A DNA stretch of 64,000 bases. It comes from Paractinoplanes durhamensis. GTDB taxonomy: Bacteria > Actinomycetota > Actinomycetes > Mycobacteriales > Micromonosporaceae. The position numbers and the translations under genes are program-made. This document shows, piece after piece, positions 43,357 to 51,810 of this stretch. Under the pieces are notes generated by a model, which was not told the origin of the DNA, ran no database searches, and was given only the letters and a program-made list of their open reading frames with translations. Where the stretch lies: the NCBI RefSeq assembly GCF_016862175.1, contig NZ_BOML01000051.1, forward strand, positions 61,187-125,186, given 5' to 3'. Positions within the stretch are counted from its first letter, which is position 1. Each line of letters starts with the position of its first letter.

Positions 43357-44257
43357 CCTCTACGGGCCGCTCGACCCGGCGCCGGACGCCGGCTACGTCG
43401 ACGCGCCACCGCGGATGGGCTTCTTCACCGACACCTCGGTGTGCATCGGGTGCAAGGCGTGCGAGGTGGCCTGCAAGGAGTGGAACGCCATCCCGGACGA
43501 TGGCTTCAACCTGCTCGGGCAGTCCTACGACAACACCGGCGGCCTGTCCGCCAACACGTGGCGGCACGTGGCCTTCATCGAGCAGCCCGTGGTCCCTTCC
43601 TTGACGGATGCGCTGGCTGCCGCCGGCACCCAGTTCCTCGGGATGCCGCTCAGCGACCTGCCCGGCCGGGTCACCGAGGCGCCGCGCACCGATTTCCGCT
43701 GGCTGATGATGTCGAACGTGTGCAAGCACTGCACCCACGCCGGCTGCCTCGACGTCTGCCCGACCGGATCGCTGTTCCGCACCGAGTTCGGCACGGTGGT
43801 GGTCCAGGAGGACATCTGCAACGGCTGCGGCTACTGCATCGCCGCCTGCCCGTACGGCGTGATCGACCGGCGCGAGGACGACGGCCGGGCCTGGAAGTGC
43901 ACGCTCTGCTACGACCGGATCGGCGACGGGCTGACCCCGGCCTGCGCCCAGGCGTGCCCGACCCAGTCGATCCAGTTCGGCGAGCTCGACGAGCTGCGCA
44001 CCCGGGCCGCGGAGAGGGTCGACGCGCTGCACGAGGCCGGCGTCGAGTCGGCCCGGCTCTACGGCCACTCCGAGGACGACGGCGTCGGCGGGGACGGCGC
44101 GTTCTTCCTGCTCCTGGACGAGCCTGAGGTGTACGGCCTGCCGCCCGACCCGATCGTCACCACGCGGGACCTGCCGGACATGTGGAAGCGGGCCGGCATC
44201 GCCGCCCTGGCCATGGCCGCGTCGGTGGCCGTCTCGTTCCTGGGGCGGCGCGGATGA
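43343..44257 (+). CDS. fdhB: Formate dehydrogenase iron-sulfur subunit
   Basis: The protein has 304 residues. Four ferredoxin-type cysteine motifs are visible: CIGCKACEVACKEW (from residue 34), CKHCTHAGCLDVCPTG, CNGCGYCIAACPYG and CTLCYDR with a later ACAQACPT. They should hold four [4Fe-4S] clusters that carry electrons from the Mo/W site to the membrane subunit. A C-terminal hydrophobic helix (about 283-300) anchors it, as in FdnH. The start overlaps the fdhA stop by 14 bases, and its stop overlaps the next start as ATGA. Confidence 0.95.
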   Translation: MGSNSLYGPLDPAPDAGYVDAPPRMGFFTDTSVCIGCKACEVACKEWNAIPDDGFNLLGQSYDNTGGLSANTWRHVAFIEQPVVPSLTDALAAAGTQFLGMPLSDLPGRVTEAPRTDFRWLMMSNVCKHCTHAGCLDVCPTGSLFRTEFGTVVVQEDICNGCGYCIAACPYGVIDRREDDGRAWKCTLCYDRIGDGLTPACAQACPTQSIQFGELDELRTRAAERVDALHEAGVESARLYGHSEDDGVGGDGAFFLLLDEPEVYGLPPDPIVTTRDLPDMWKRAGIAALAMAASVAVSFLGRRG

Positions 44258-45189
44258 GCAAGCGCGGCGACCGGCCGATGGTGCCCCGGGCCGAGTTCAA
44301 GTCCTACTACGGCCGGCCGATCGTGCGGCCCGCGCCGTGGACCCACGACATCGCCTCCTACCTGTTCACCGGCGGGCTCGCGGCCGGGTCGGCGCTCCTG
44401 GCCGCCGGCGGGCAGCTGACCCGCCGGCCCCGGTTGCGCCGGGCCGGGCGGGTCGCGTCGCTCGGCGCGGTCGCGGCCAGCGGCTACTTCCTGGTCGCCG
44501 ACCTGGGCCGGCCCGCCCGCTTCCACCACATGCTGCGGGTGGCCAAGCCGACGTCGCCGATGTCGATGGGCACGTGGATCTTCTCCGCCTTCAGCGCGGC
44601 GGCCGGCGCGGCCGCGATCACCGAGGCGGCGCCGCTGCTGCCGCCCGGCTTCTTCCGCCGGGTGCTGCCGCCGGTGGGCGCGGCCGCCGGGCTGGGCGCC
44701 GCGGTCGTCGCGCCCGCGCTGGCGACCTACACGGCCGTGCTGCTCGCCGACACCGCGACGCCGAGCTGGCACGCGGCGTACCCGGAACTGCCCTTCGTCT
44801 TTGCCGGAAGCGCCCTGGCCAGCGGGGCCGGCGTCGGGTTGATCGCCGATCCGGCGCCACCGGTCCGGCGGATGGCGGTGCTGGGCGCGGCCCTGGAGCT
44901 GTACGGCGCGCACCGGATCGAGACGACGAAGGGCATCCTCAGCGAGCCCTTCACCTCCGGCCACGCCGGAACGCTGCTGCGGGCGGGCCGTTTGCTGACC
45001 GCCGCGGGGATCGCCGGCGCCCTGCTGGGCCGCCGCAGCCGGGTCGTGTCCGCCCTGTCCGGTCTGTCGCTGCTGGCCGCGTCGGCGATCACCCGGTTCG
45101 GCATCTTCGAGGGCGGCATGGTGTCCGCGCGGGACCCGAAATACACGGTGATCCCGCAGCGTGAGCGCCTTGCCCAACGGAACGAGTAG
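44254..45189 (+). CDS. NrfD/PsrC-type membrane subunit of formate dehydrogenase
   Basis: The protein has 311 residues with about eight helices. The N-terminal PWTHDIASYLFTGGLAAGSALL and FLVADLGRPARFHHMLRV segments are NrfD-family signatures. It should pass electrons from the Fe-S subunit to menaquinone without haem, unlike the cytochrome b subunit FdnI. ATG 44254 overlaps the fdhB stop as ATGA, so translation is coupled. It completes a three-gene operon fdhA-fdhB-nrfD-like. Confidence 0.92.
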   Translation: MSKRGDRPMVPRAEFKSYYGRPIVRPAPWTHDIASYLFTGGLAAGSALLAAGGQLTRRPRLRRAGRVASLGAVAASGYFLVADLGRPARFHHMLRVAKPTSPMSMGTWIFSAFSAAAGAAAITEAAPLLPPGFFRRVLPPVGAAAGLGAAVVAPALATYTAVLLADTATPSWHAAYPELPFVFAGSALASGAGVGLIADPAPPVRRMAVLGAALELYGAHRIETTKGILSEPFTSGHAGTLLRAGRLLTAAGIAGALLGRRSRVVSALSGLSLLAASAITRFGIFEGGMVSARDPKYTVIPQRERLAQRNE

Positions 45190-45315
45190 CGCCCTTTTCT
45201 CTCGATCACCCGGCCTCTCCGCGCCCGGTGACGGAAAATGAATGCACCTATCCGCCGGGCGGTTGGTTCCGAATAACCACCGGAAGATCCACTGACCGGC
45301 GGGGAGTGACCGAGG

Positions 45316-46542
45316 ATGAGATCAGTAGCCGTCATCGGGGCCGGGGTGTCCGGGCTGACCGCGGCCTACGTGCTGCGTAACACGTGGGACGTGACGTTGT
45401 ACGAGGCCGACACCCGGCTGGGCGGGCACGCACACACCCACGACCTGCCCGACCGCGGCTCGACCGTCGCGGTCGACTCCGGCTTCATCGTGCACAACGA
45501 CCGGACGTACCCCCTGCTCCGCCGGCTCTTCGCCGAGCTGGACGTGCCCACCCGGGCCACCGAGATGAGCATGTCGGTGCGATGCGACGGCTGCGGTCTC
45601 GAGTACGCCGGCGCGAAGGGCCCCCGCGGCCTGTTCGCCCAGCCGCCCGGGCCGCGCTACCTGGCCACCCTGGCGCAGGTCCCGGTCTTCCACCGGCGGG
45701 CCCGCGCCCTGCTGGCCAGTGGCGACGAGATGACCCTCGGGGAGTTCCTGGCCCGCGGCCGGTACACCGATCACTTCGTCCGGCACTTCGTCGTGCCGCT
45801 GGTGTCGGCGGTCTGGTCCTGCGGCCCGCACGTCGTCGCCGACTACCCGGCCGGCTACCTGTTCACCTTCCTGGCCCACCACGGCATGCTCTCGGTGACC
45901 GGTTCGCCTGCCTGGCGGACCGTGACCGGCGGCTCCCGCACCTACGTCGAGCTGCTCGCCAAAAACCTGCGCAGCGTTCGGGTGAGCGATCCGGTCACCG
46001 CGATTACGCGTACGCCGTCGGGCGTCGACGTTCAGGCCACCGAGCGCACCCACTACGACGCGGTGGTCGTCGCGACCCATGCCGACCAGGCGTTACGGCT
46101 GCTCACCGACCCGACCGAGGCCGAGCAGCGGACGCTCGGGGCGTTCGGCTACTCGCGCAACGAGACCGTGCTGCACACCGACGACTCGATCCTGCCCCGT
46201 TCCGGGCGGGCGCGGGCGAGCTGGAACTACCGGCTGCCGGGCTGCACGCCGGACGCCGGACCGCCGGTCGTCACCTACGACATGAACCGGCTCCAAGGGC
46301 TGAACGCGTCGCGGAACTACCTGGTCACGCTGAACGCCGGCGGCCGGACCGGCGGGGAGCTGGCCCGGATGACCTACGAGCATCCGATCTACACGCCGGC
46401 GTCGGTCGCCGCCCAGGCCGGGCTGCCCGCGCTCAACGACGGCCGGACCGCGTTCGCCGGCGCCTACCACGGGTGGGGCTTCCACGAGGACGGCTGCCGC
46501 AGCGGGGTGCTGGCCGCCAAGTCGCTCGGGGCCGACTGGTGA
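45316..46542 (+). CDS. FAD-dependent oxidoreductase (amine-oxidase/desaturase-like)
   Basis: The protein has 408 residues. It has the FAD-binding motif VAVIGAGVSGLTAAYVL at the N-terminus, then the GGHAHTHDL segment typical of this group. SGFIVHNDRTYPLL follows, and near the C-terminus FAGAYHGWGFHEDG. Relatives are found in operons with DUF1365 and cyclopropane-fatty-acid-synthase genes across bacteria, where they are proposed to oxidise or desaturate acyl chains. The first gene of a four-gene unit; its stop overlaps the next GTG start. In Rhodobacter the comparable cluster belongs to the singlet-oxygen response. Confidence 0.88.
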   Translation: MRSVAVIGAGVSGLTAAYVLRNTWDVTLYEADTRLGGHAHTHDLPDRGSTVAVDSGFIVHNDRTYPLLRRLFAELDVPTRATEMSMSVRCDGCGLEYAGAKGPRGLFAQPPGPRYLATLAQVPVFHRRARALLASGDEMTLGEFLARGRYTDHFVRHFVVPLVSAVWSCGPHVVADYPAGYLFTFLAHHGMLSVTGSPAWRTVTGGSRTYVELLAKNLRSVRVSDPVTAITRTPSGVDVQATERTHYDAVVVATHADQALRLLTDPTEAEQRTLGAFGYSRNETVLHTDDSILPRSGRARASWNYRLPGCTPDAGPPVVTYDMNRLQGLNASRNYLVTLNAGGRTGGELARMTYEHPIYTPASVAAQAGLPALNDGRTAFAGAYHGWGFHEDGCRSGVLAAKSLGADW

Positions 46543-47240
46543 CCGCCCCCGCGCTCTACGACTGCACGGTCCGGCACACCCGGACCACGCCGCTGCGGCA
46601 CGCCTTCACCTACCGCACCTACCAGTGGTTCGTCGACCTCGACGAGCTGCCGCGCGACCGGCTGCTCGCCTCGTTCCGGGCCGCCGACCACTTCGGCGAC
46701 CCGGCCCGGACCATCCGGGCGAACGTCGAGGCGTACCTGGCCAGGCACGGCATCGACCTGGCCGGCGGCCCGATCCGGCTGCTCACCAACGCCCGCTCGT
46801 TCGGGTACGTGTTCAACCCGCTCAGCGTCTACTGGTGCCATCGCGCCGACGGCAGTCTCGCCGCGGTGATCGCCGAGGTGCACAACACCTACGGCGGCCG
46901 GCACTGCTACCTGCTGCACACCGACGAGCGCGGCCGGGCCGAGACCGCCAAGGCGTTCTACGTGTCGCCGTTCAACGACGTGTCCGGCGAGTACCGGCTG
47001 ACCCTGCCCGAGCCCGGCGGCCGGCTCGCCCTGACCGTCGCGCTGGACCGCGACGGCGGCCGCCCGTTCGTCGCCTCGCTGCGCGGGCGCCGCCGCCCGG
47101 CCACCGGGCTCGCGCTGCTCGGCGCGGCCGTCCGGCATCCGTTCGTCACCGTCGCGGTGGCGGTGCGGATCCGGCTGCAAGGAATCCGGCTGTACCTGCG
47201 CGGCCTGCCGGTCGTGCCCCGAACGGAAGGCCCGCGATGA
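46539..47240 (+). CDS. DUF1365 family protein
   Basis: The protein has 233 residues. DUF1365 signatures are visible: LYDCTVRHTRTTPLRHAFTY, then FGYVFNPLSVYWCHR and VHNTYGGRHCYLL. The DUF1365 family is almost always next to a cyclopropane-fatty-acid-synthase-like methyltransferase and an FAD oxidoreductase, as here. Its exact activity is unknown, but a role in lipid acyl modification is widely inferred. GTG 46539 overlaps the preceding stop (GTGA), and its stop overlaps the methyltransferase start. Confidence 0.93.
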   Translation: MTAPALYDCTVRHTRTTPLRHAFTYRTYQWFVDLDELPRDRLLASFRAADHFGDPARTIRANVEAYLARHGIDLAGGPIRLLTNARSFGYVFNPLSVYWCHRADGSLAAVIAEVHNTYGGRHCYLLHTDERGRAETAKAFYVSPFNDVSGEYRLTLPEPGGRLALTVALDRDGGRPFVASLRGRRRPATGLALLGAAVRHPFVTVAVAVRIRLQGIRLYLRGLPVVPRTEGPR

Positions 47241-48475
47241 CGATCACCCTGAACCAGGCGACCAGCCGGTGGCCGGACGTGGCGGCCCTGCCGAACGCCC
47301 CGATCCGGGCCGCCGTGGCCGGCGTGGTGTTCCGGCACGCGATGGCCGGCTCCGCCGTCCGGGTCCGCTACCCCGGCGGCCGGATGACCGGCACGTCCGG
47401 GCCGATCCTGGACGTGCACCGGCCGGCCGCCCTGCACGCCCGGCTCGGGGCGGCCGGGCTGATCGGCTTCGGCGAGGCCTACCAGGCCGGCGACTGGGAC
47501 TCAGGCGACCTGGTCGGCGTGCTGACCGTGCTGGCCGGGCGGATGGGCACGCTGATCCCGCCGTCGCTGCAATGGATACGGCGCTTCCACGGGCCGCGGT
47601 CGCCGCAGGCCGAGCGGAACACGCCGGACGGCTCCCGGAGCAACATCGCCCGGCACTACGACCTGTCCAACGACCTGTTCGCGCTGTTCCTGGACGAGTC
47701 GATGAGCTATTCGAGCGCCCTGTTCGCCTCCGGCTCCTCCGACGACCTCCTCACCGCCCAACATCGCAAGATCGACCGGCTGCTGGATCGGACCGGCACC
47801 ACCGCCGGCACCCTCCTGCTGGAGATCGGCACCGGCTGGGGCGAGCTGGCCATCCGGGCCGCTCAGCGTGGCGCCCGGGTGGTCAGCGTGACGCTCTCCG
47901 CCGAGCAGCGGGACCTGGCCCTGCGCCGGGCCGCCGCGGCCGGGGTGGCGGACCGGGTCGAGGTACGGCTGTGCGACTACCGGGAGATCACCCCGGTGCC
48001 GGGCGGCTTCGACGCGATCGTGTCGGTCGAGATGGTCGAGGCGGTCGGTCTCGACTACTGGCCGGCCTATGCGGATGTCCTGGCCCGGCACCTCGCCCCG
48101 CACGGCCGGGTCGGCCTGCAGATGATCACCATGGCGCACGACCGCATGCTCGCCACCAGCGACACGTACACCTGGATCCACAAGTACGTCTTCCCCGGCG
48201 GGCTGATCCCGTCGGTGCCGGCAATGACCGGCGTGCTCGGCCGGGCCGGGCTGACCGTGCACGACCGGCTCGACTTCGGCCTCGACTACGCGGAGACCCT
48301 GCGCCGCTGGCGGGCCGCCTTCACCGGCCGCACGGACGAGGTGGCCGCGCTCGGTTTCGACGCCACCTTCGCCCGGACCTGGAACTTCTACCTGGCCTAC
48401 TGCGAGGCCGGCTTCGCCTCCCGCTACCTGGACGTGTGCCAGCTGGTGCTGGGCCACGGCGTACGCGAATGCTGA
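47237..48475 (+). CDS. Cyclopropane-fatty-acyl-phospholipid synthase-like methyltransferase
   Basis: The protein has 412 residues. The N-terminal domain (about 1-125) is the lipid-binding part. The SAM-binding fold has LLEIGTGWGELAIRAA (about 195-210). Upstream is NIARHYDLSNDLFALFLDES-like text, and later SVEMVEAVG and HKYVFPGG, all CFA synthase signatures. It adds a methylene or methyl group from SAM to unsaturated acyl chains of membrane lipids. ATG 47237 overlaps the previous stop as ATGA, and its own end overlaps the DUF1295 start. Confidence 0.95.
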   Translation: MTITLNQATSRWPDVAALPNAPIRAAVAGVVFRHAMAGSAVRVRYPGGRMTGTSGPILDVHRPAALHARLGAAGLIGFGEAYQAGDWDSGDLVGVLTVLAGRMGTLIPPSLQWIRRFHGPRSPQAERNTPDGSRSNIARHYDLSNDLFALFLDESMSYSSALFASGSSDDLLTAQHRKIDRLLDRTGTTAGTLLLEIGTGWGELAIRAAQRGARVVSVTLSAEQRDLALRRAAAAGVADRVEVRLCDYREITPVPGGFDAIVSVEMVEAVGLDYWPAYADVLARHLAPHGRVGLQMITMAHDRMLATSDTYTWIHKYVFPGGLIPSVPAMTGVLGRAGLTVHDRLDFGLDYAETLRRWRAAFTGRTDEVAALGFDATFARTWNFYLAYCEAGFASRYLDVCQLVLGHGVREC

Positions 48476-49239
48476 CCCTGCTGCTCACCACCGCCGCGGC
48501 TTCCCTCGCCGTGATGCTGGTGGCCTTTGCGGCCGGGGTGGCCCTGGGCCGGCACAAGGGGGTGGACGTCGCCTGGGGGCTGGGGTTCGCCGCGGTCGCG
48601 GTCGCCACCGCCGCCCTCAACGCGGACCGCCCGATGGCCTGGCTCGCCGCTGGTCTGACCGTTGTCTGGGGCCTGCGCCTGTCGATCCACATCGGGCGGC
48701 AGGCCGGCCGGCACCCCGGCGAGGACCCGCGCTACGCCGAGTTGCTGAGCAAGGGAAAGGGCAACCGGACCTGGTACGCGCTGCGCAGCGTCTACCTGCT
48801 CCAGTGGATCATCCTGTGGTTCGTGTCGCTGCCGGTCCAGGTCGCCGCCCACTACGCCCCGCTCAACGCCTTCGCTGTGATCGGCGTGGCGATCTGGGCG
48901 GTCGGCCTGTTCTTCGAGGCGGTCGGCGATGCGCAGCTGGCCCGGTTCCGGGCCGACCCCGCGTCGAAGGGAAAGGTCCTCGACACCGGCCTGTGGCACT
49001 ACACCCGGCATCCCAACTACTTCGGCGACGCGTGCGTGTGGTGGGGCCTGTTCGCGCTGGCCGCGCTGCACTGGACCGGCTGGCTCACGGTGCTGTCACC
49101 GATGCTGATGACGTGGTTCCTGGCCGGCAAGACCGGCAAGCCGTTGATGGAGAAACACCTGTCGGCGACAAGGCCGGGCTACGCCGAATACGTGGCCCGG
49201 ACCAGCGGTTTCTTCCCCCGGCCGCCCCGGCGTCTATGA
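48469..49239 (+). CDS. DUF1295 membrane protein (steroid 5-alpha-reductase-like)
   Basis: The protein has 256 residues with about six helices. LDTGLWHYTRHPNYFGDACVW split over residues 180-200, and a final RPGYAEYVARTSGFFP, are the signatures of the DUF1295 branch of the steroid 5-alpha-reductase/ICMT superfamily, which are NADPH-dependent reductases or methyltransferases of lipid substrates. ATG 48469 overlaps the stop of the methyltransferase gene by 7 bases. It is the last gene of the lipid unit and converges with selD, overlapping it by 6 bases. Confidence 0.92.
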   Translation: MLTLLLTTAAASLAVMLVAFAAGVALGRHKGVDVAWGLGFAAVAVATAALNADRPMAWLAAGLTVVWGLRLSIHIGRQAGRHPGEDPRYAELLSKGKGNRTWYALRSVYLLQWIILWFVSLPVQVAAHYAPLNAFAVIGVAIWAVGLFFEAVGDAQLARFRADPASKGKVLDTGLWHYTRHPNYFGDACVWWGLFALAALHWTGWLTVLSPMLMTWFLAGKTGKPLMEKHLSATRPGYAEYVARTSGFFPRPPRRL

Positions 49240-50232
49240 GCACTCCACCGTCTTGCCGGTGCTCGGCACCAGCTCCCCGATGACCGGGTAGCCGGGGATC
49301 TCGCCCGCGATGAGCAGGCCGCCGGAGGTCTGCGCGTCGGCGAGGAGCAGCAGCTCGTCCTCGGAGATGGACGCGTCGAGGTGCGGCCGCACCCAGTCGA
49401 GGTTGCGCCGGGTGCCACCGCTGACGAAGCCCTGTTTCAAGGCCTCCCGGGCACCGTCCAGGTAGGGAACCGCGCGGGAGTCGATCCGCGCGGTGACCTT
49501 GCTGGCCCGGGCAAGCTTGTGCAGGTGCCCGAGCAGCCCGAAGCCGGTCACGTCGGTGGCGCAGGTGACGCCGCGCTGCTTGGCGGCCTCGGCGGCGTCC
49601 CGGTTGAGCGTGGTCATCGCCGCGACCGCCTGCGGGAACACTTCGCCGGTGTTCTTGTGCCGGCTGTTGAGGACGCCGATGCCGAGCGGCTTGGTCAGGG
49701 TGAGCGGGGTGCCGGCCCGCCCGGCGTCGTTGCGCATCAGCCGCTCCGGGTCGGCGATCCCGGTGACCGCCATGCCGTACTTGGGTTCCGGATCGTCGAC
49801 GCTGTGCCCACCGGCGACGTGACAGCCGGCTTCCCGGGCGATGTCGAGCCCACCGCGCAGCACCTCGGCGGCGAGCTCCATCGGCAGCAGATCACGAGGC
49901 CAGCAGAGCAGGTTGACCGCGACGACGGGGGTGCCGCCCATGGCGTACACATCGGAGAGGGCGTTGGCGGCAGCGATCCGCCCCCAGTCATAGGCGTCAT
50001 CGACGACCGGCGTGAAGAAGTCCGCGGTGGCGACGATGGCCTGCCCGTTGGCAATCCGCACCACGGCGGCGTCATCCCCGTCGTCAAGCCCGACGAGCAG
50101 CTCACCGGGCCCCTTGGGCAGATCGGTGGTCAGACCCGCAACCACGGCTTCCAGCTCGCCGGGCGGAATCTTGCAGGCACAGCCACCGCCGTGCGCATAC
50201 TGGGTGAGCCGCTGAACCGAAGTAGCCGTCAC
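49234..50232 (-). CDS. selD: Selenide, water dikinase
   Basis: The protein has 332 residues. It makes selenophosphate from selenide and ATP. The active-site motif is HGGGCACKI, with Cys18 and Lys21 matching E. coli Cys17 and Lys20, so it uses Cys rather than Sec. AGGHSVDDPEPKYGMAVTG, TDVTGFGLLGHL and DAQTSGGLL are family motifs. GTG 50232 has GGGAGAG upstream; the longer frame to 50253 lacks a site. It is divergent from selC by 38 bases and completes the Sec set with selA and selB. Confidence 0.97.
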   Translation of the reverse strand: MTATSVQRLTQYAHGGGCACKIPPGELEAVVAGLTTDLPKGPGELLVGLDDGDDAAVVRIANGQAIVATADFFTPVVDDAYDWGRIAAANALSDVYAMGGTPVVAVNLLCWPRDLLPMELAAEVLRGGLDIAREAGCHVAGGHSVDDPEPKYGMAVTGIADPERLMRNDAGRAGTPLTLTKPLGIGVLNSRHKNTGEVFPQAVAAMTTLNRDAAEAAKQRGVTCATDVTGFGLLGHLHKLARASKVTARIDSRAVPYLDGAREALKQGFVSGGTRRNLDWVRPHLDASISEDELLLLADAQTSGGLLIAGEIPGYPVIGELVPSTGKTVECS

Positions 50233-50270
50233 CCGCCCACTCTCCCACGCCACGGTCTAGGGTGTGCGGC

Positions 50271-50366
50271 GGAGGCGTTCAGGTGGCTGGTGCCCCTCCC
50301 AGTCTTCAAAACTGGTGTGGCCCGGCATCCGGGCCAGGCGGGTTCGATTCCCGTCCGCCTCCGCCA
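50271..50366 (+). tRNA. selC: tRNA-Sec (anticodon TCA)
   Basis: The 96-base gene has acceptor arms GGAGGCG (50271-50277) and CGCCTCC followed by GCCA. The anticodon arm is CCAGT-CTTCAAA-ACTGG with anticodon TCA. The long variable arm is GGCCCGG-CAT-CCGGGCC. The T arm is CGGG-TTCGATT-CCCG. The long variable arm, extended D arm and encoded CCA fit tRNA-Sec. It lies between selD and a lipoprotein gene. Confidence 0.96.
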
Positions 50367-50394
50367 TCTTTCGTGATCATCTACGTTGGGTGAC

Positions 50395-51033
50395 ATGGCG
50401 AGGGCTGGGTACGTACTTGCGCCGCTGCTCGCCCTGGTGGTGGCCGGGTGCGGGGCAACGCCGGTCCGCCCACAGGCGTCGCCGTCGACCGCGGTGAGAG
50501 GGCTGGAGACGGTGGACGAGGACGCGTTCTGGCAGATCGTCGGGGACGCTCGGGAGCAGGCTTCCGACGACCCGGACGCGATGGCGGAGGTTCTCGAAGA
50601 GCGTTTCGCCGACGCCGGTGACGACGAACTGCGTGGGTTTCAGCGGCAGTTGGTTGCCGCGAGCCGGCGCCTCTACACCTGGCGGCACGCCGCGGCGGCC
50701 GACATGGTGTGCGGGTCCGTCGGTGATGACGGGTTCACCGACTGGCGGTCGTGGGTCATCACCCTGGGGCGCGAGACCTTCGAGCGCATCGCGGCCGATC
50801 CCGACAACCTCGCCGACGTCGAGGACCTCACCGCCGGCTGCGCGGGGGCGGGCGAGCTGTTCGGCGCGGCCGTCAGCGGCATCTACTACGAACGGCACGG
50901 CTACGACGACGACACCTTCCCCGTCCTCGAGCCGGGCGGCACGTCACCGACCGGCACGCCGCCGAGCGGCTATCCGCGCAACGGAACCGAGCCGCTCCGC
51001 GCAACGCTGCCCAGGCTGGCCGAACGCACCTGA
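50395..51033 (+). CDS. Lipoprotein with DUF4240 domain
   Basis: The protein has 212 residues. It has a lipoprotein signal with the lipobox VAGC (Cys19 region), then a DUF4240 domain (about 42-145). The domain shows EDAFWQIVGDAREQA, LYTWRHAAAADMV and DDGFTDWRSWVITLGRETF. DUF4240 proteins are usually cytoplasmic; an exported lipidated form is unusual. The C-terminal part is Pro/Gly-rich. The function is unknown. ATG 50395 starts 28 bases after the tRNA-Sec gene. Confidence 0.85.
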   Translation: MARAGYVLAPLLALVVAGCGATPVRPQASPSTAVRGLETVDEDAFWQIVGDAREQASDDPDAMAEVLEERFADAGDDELRGFQRQLVAASRRLYTWRHAAAADMVCGSVGDDGFTDWRSWVITLGRETFERIAADPDNLADVEDLTAGCAGAGELFGAAVSGIYYERHGYDDDTFPVLEPGGTSPTGTPPSGYPRNGTEPLRATLPRLAERT

Positions 51034-51035
51034 GC

Positions 51036-51779
51036 CTAGGGTTTCGGACCGAGGGCGAGGATCCACTCGTCGGCGAGCGTCTCGATGACGAGGTCGCCTC
51101 GGTCGAAACGGAGGATCAGCCCGGCGCAGCCCGGCCGGCCGTCGCGGTTCTCGATCACGGCGCCGTCGATGAGTCGCTCTCCGACGAAGCTCGCCAGCAG
51201 GTCCGGCGGCTGCGCCGGGCCGACCTTCGTCTCCCCGTCGTTGTCCATCGCGTACGACGAGTGCGGGTCCTGGTGATCCAGCAACAGCTGGTCGCCGCGG
51301 CCGTGCAGCCGGACCGGCATCAGGTACTCGAAGAACAGCCATGCGTGCAGCAGGCTCTCCGCGTCCGGGGCGCGGCGGCCCTGGTGCCAGAACCGCGCCT
51401 CGGTCACGGCTTCGAGGCGCCGGCCGGCCACGTGCGCCAGCCATGCGGCGACCATCTCCGGATCCCCGAAGCCGACGTACGGATTGCTGTGCTCGACGTG
51501 CAGCGCCTGCCACACGGCGCGAGCGGTTGCCTCGTAGACATCTCCGACGCCGGTGTCGGTGCCGGTGCCGACCACGTCGGTGACGATCACCTTCACCGGG
51601 TGGGGAGCATCGCGTAGGGCCCAGCGGGCGCCGAGCTCGGCCTCACGCCGATAGTCACCGAAGGTAGTGGCGGTCGCCGCGACCTCGACCTCGGTCCGAC
51701 CGGCCGGTTCCACGTCCACGCTGACCTTGGCGAAGCGGCAGGAACGCTTCGTCTGCCACAACAGCCGGTAGGTCGTCAT
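51036..51779 (-). CDS. Hypothetical protein
   Basis: The protein has 247 residues, with no signal peptide and no recognised family. It contains a mix of beta-strand and helical stretches (VEVAATATTFGDYRREAELG, then ARFWHQGRRAPDAESLLHAW) and ends in a strand-rich segment with LRFDRGDLVIETLADEW. Composition and wobble bases look fully coding. It is convergent with the lipoprotein gene, with 2 bases between stops, and follows the XRE-sigma-oxidoreductase operon. Confidence 0.7.
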   Translation of the reverse strand: MTTYRLLWQTKRSCRFAKVSVDVEPAGRTEVEVAATATTFGDYRREAELGARWALRDAPHPVKVIVTDVVGTGTDTGVGDVYEATARAVWQALHVEHSNPYVGFGDPEMVAAWLAHVAGRRLEAVTEARFWHQGRRAPDAESLLHAWLFFEYLMPVRLHGRGDQLLLDHQDPHSSYAMDNDGETKVGPAQPPDLLASFVGERLIDGAVIENRDGRPGCAGLILRFDRGDLVIETLADEWILALGPKP

Positions 51780-51810
51780 GCCCGCCGATGATGCCGGACG
51801 GTCACGTCGG

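Noticed and set aside
37020..50366. Integrative element carrying the selenium genes
   Set aside because: No integrase, direct repeats or tRNA-derived attachment site were seen at the ends; tRNA-Sec is intact and not duplicated. Transfer remains possible but unsupported.
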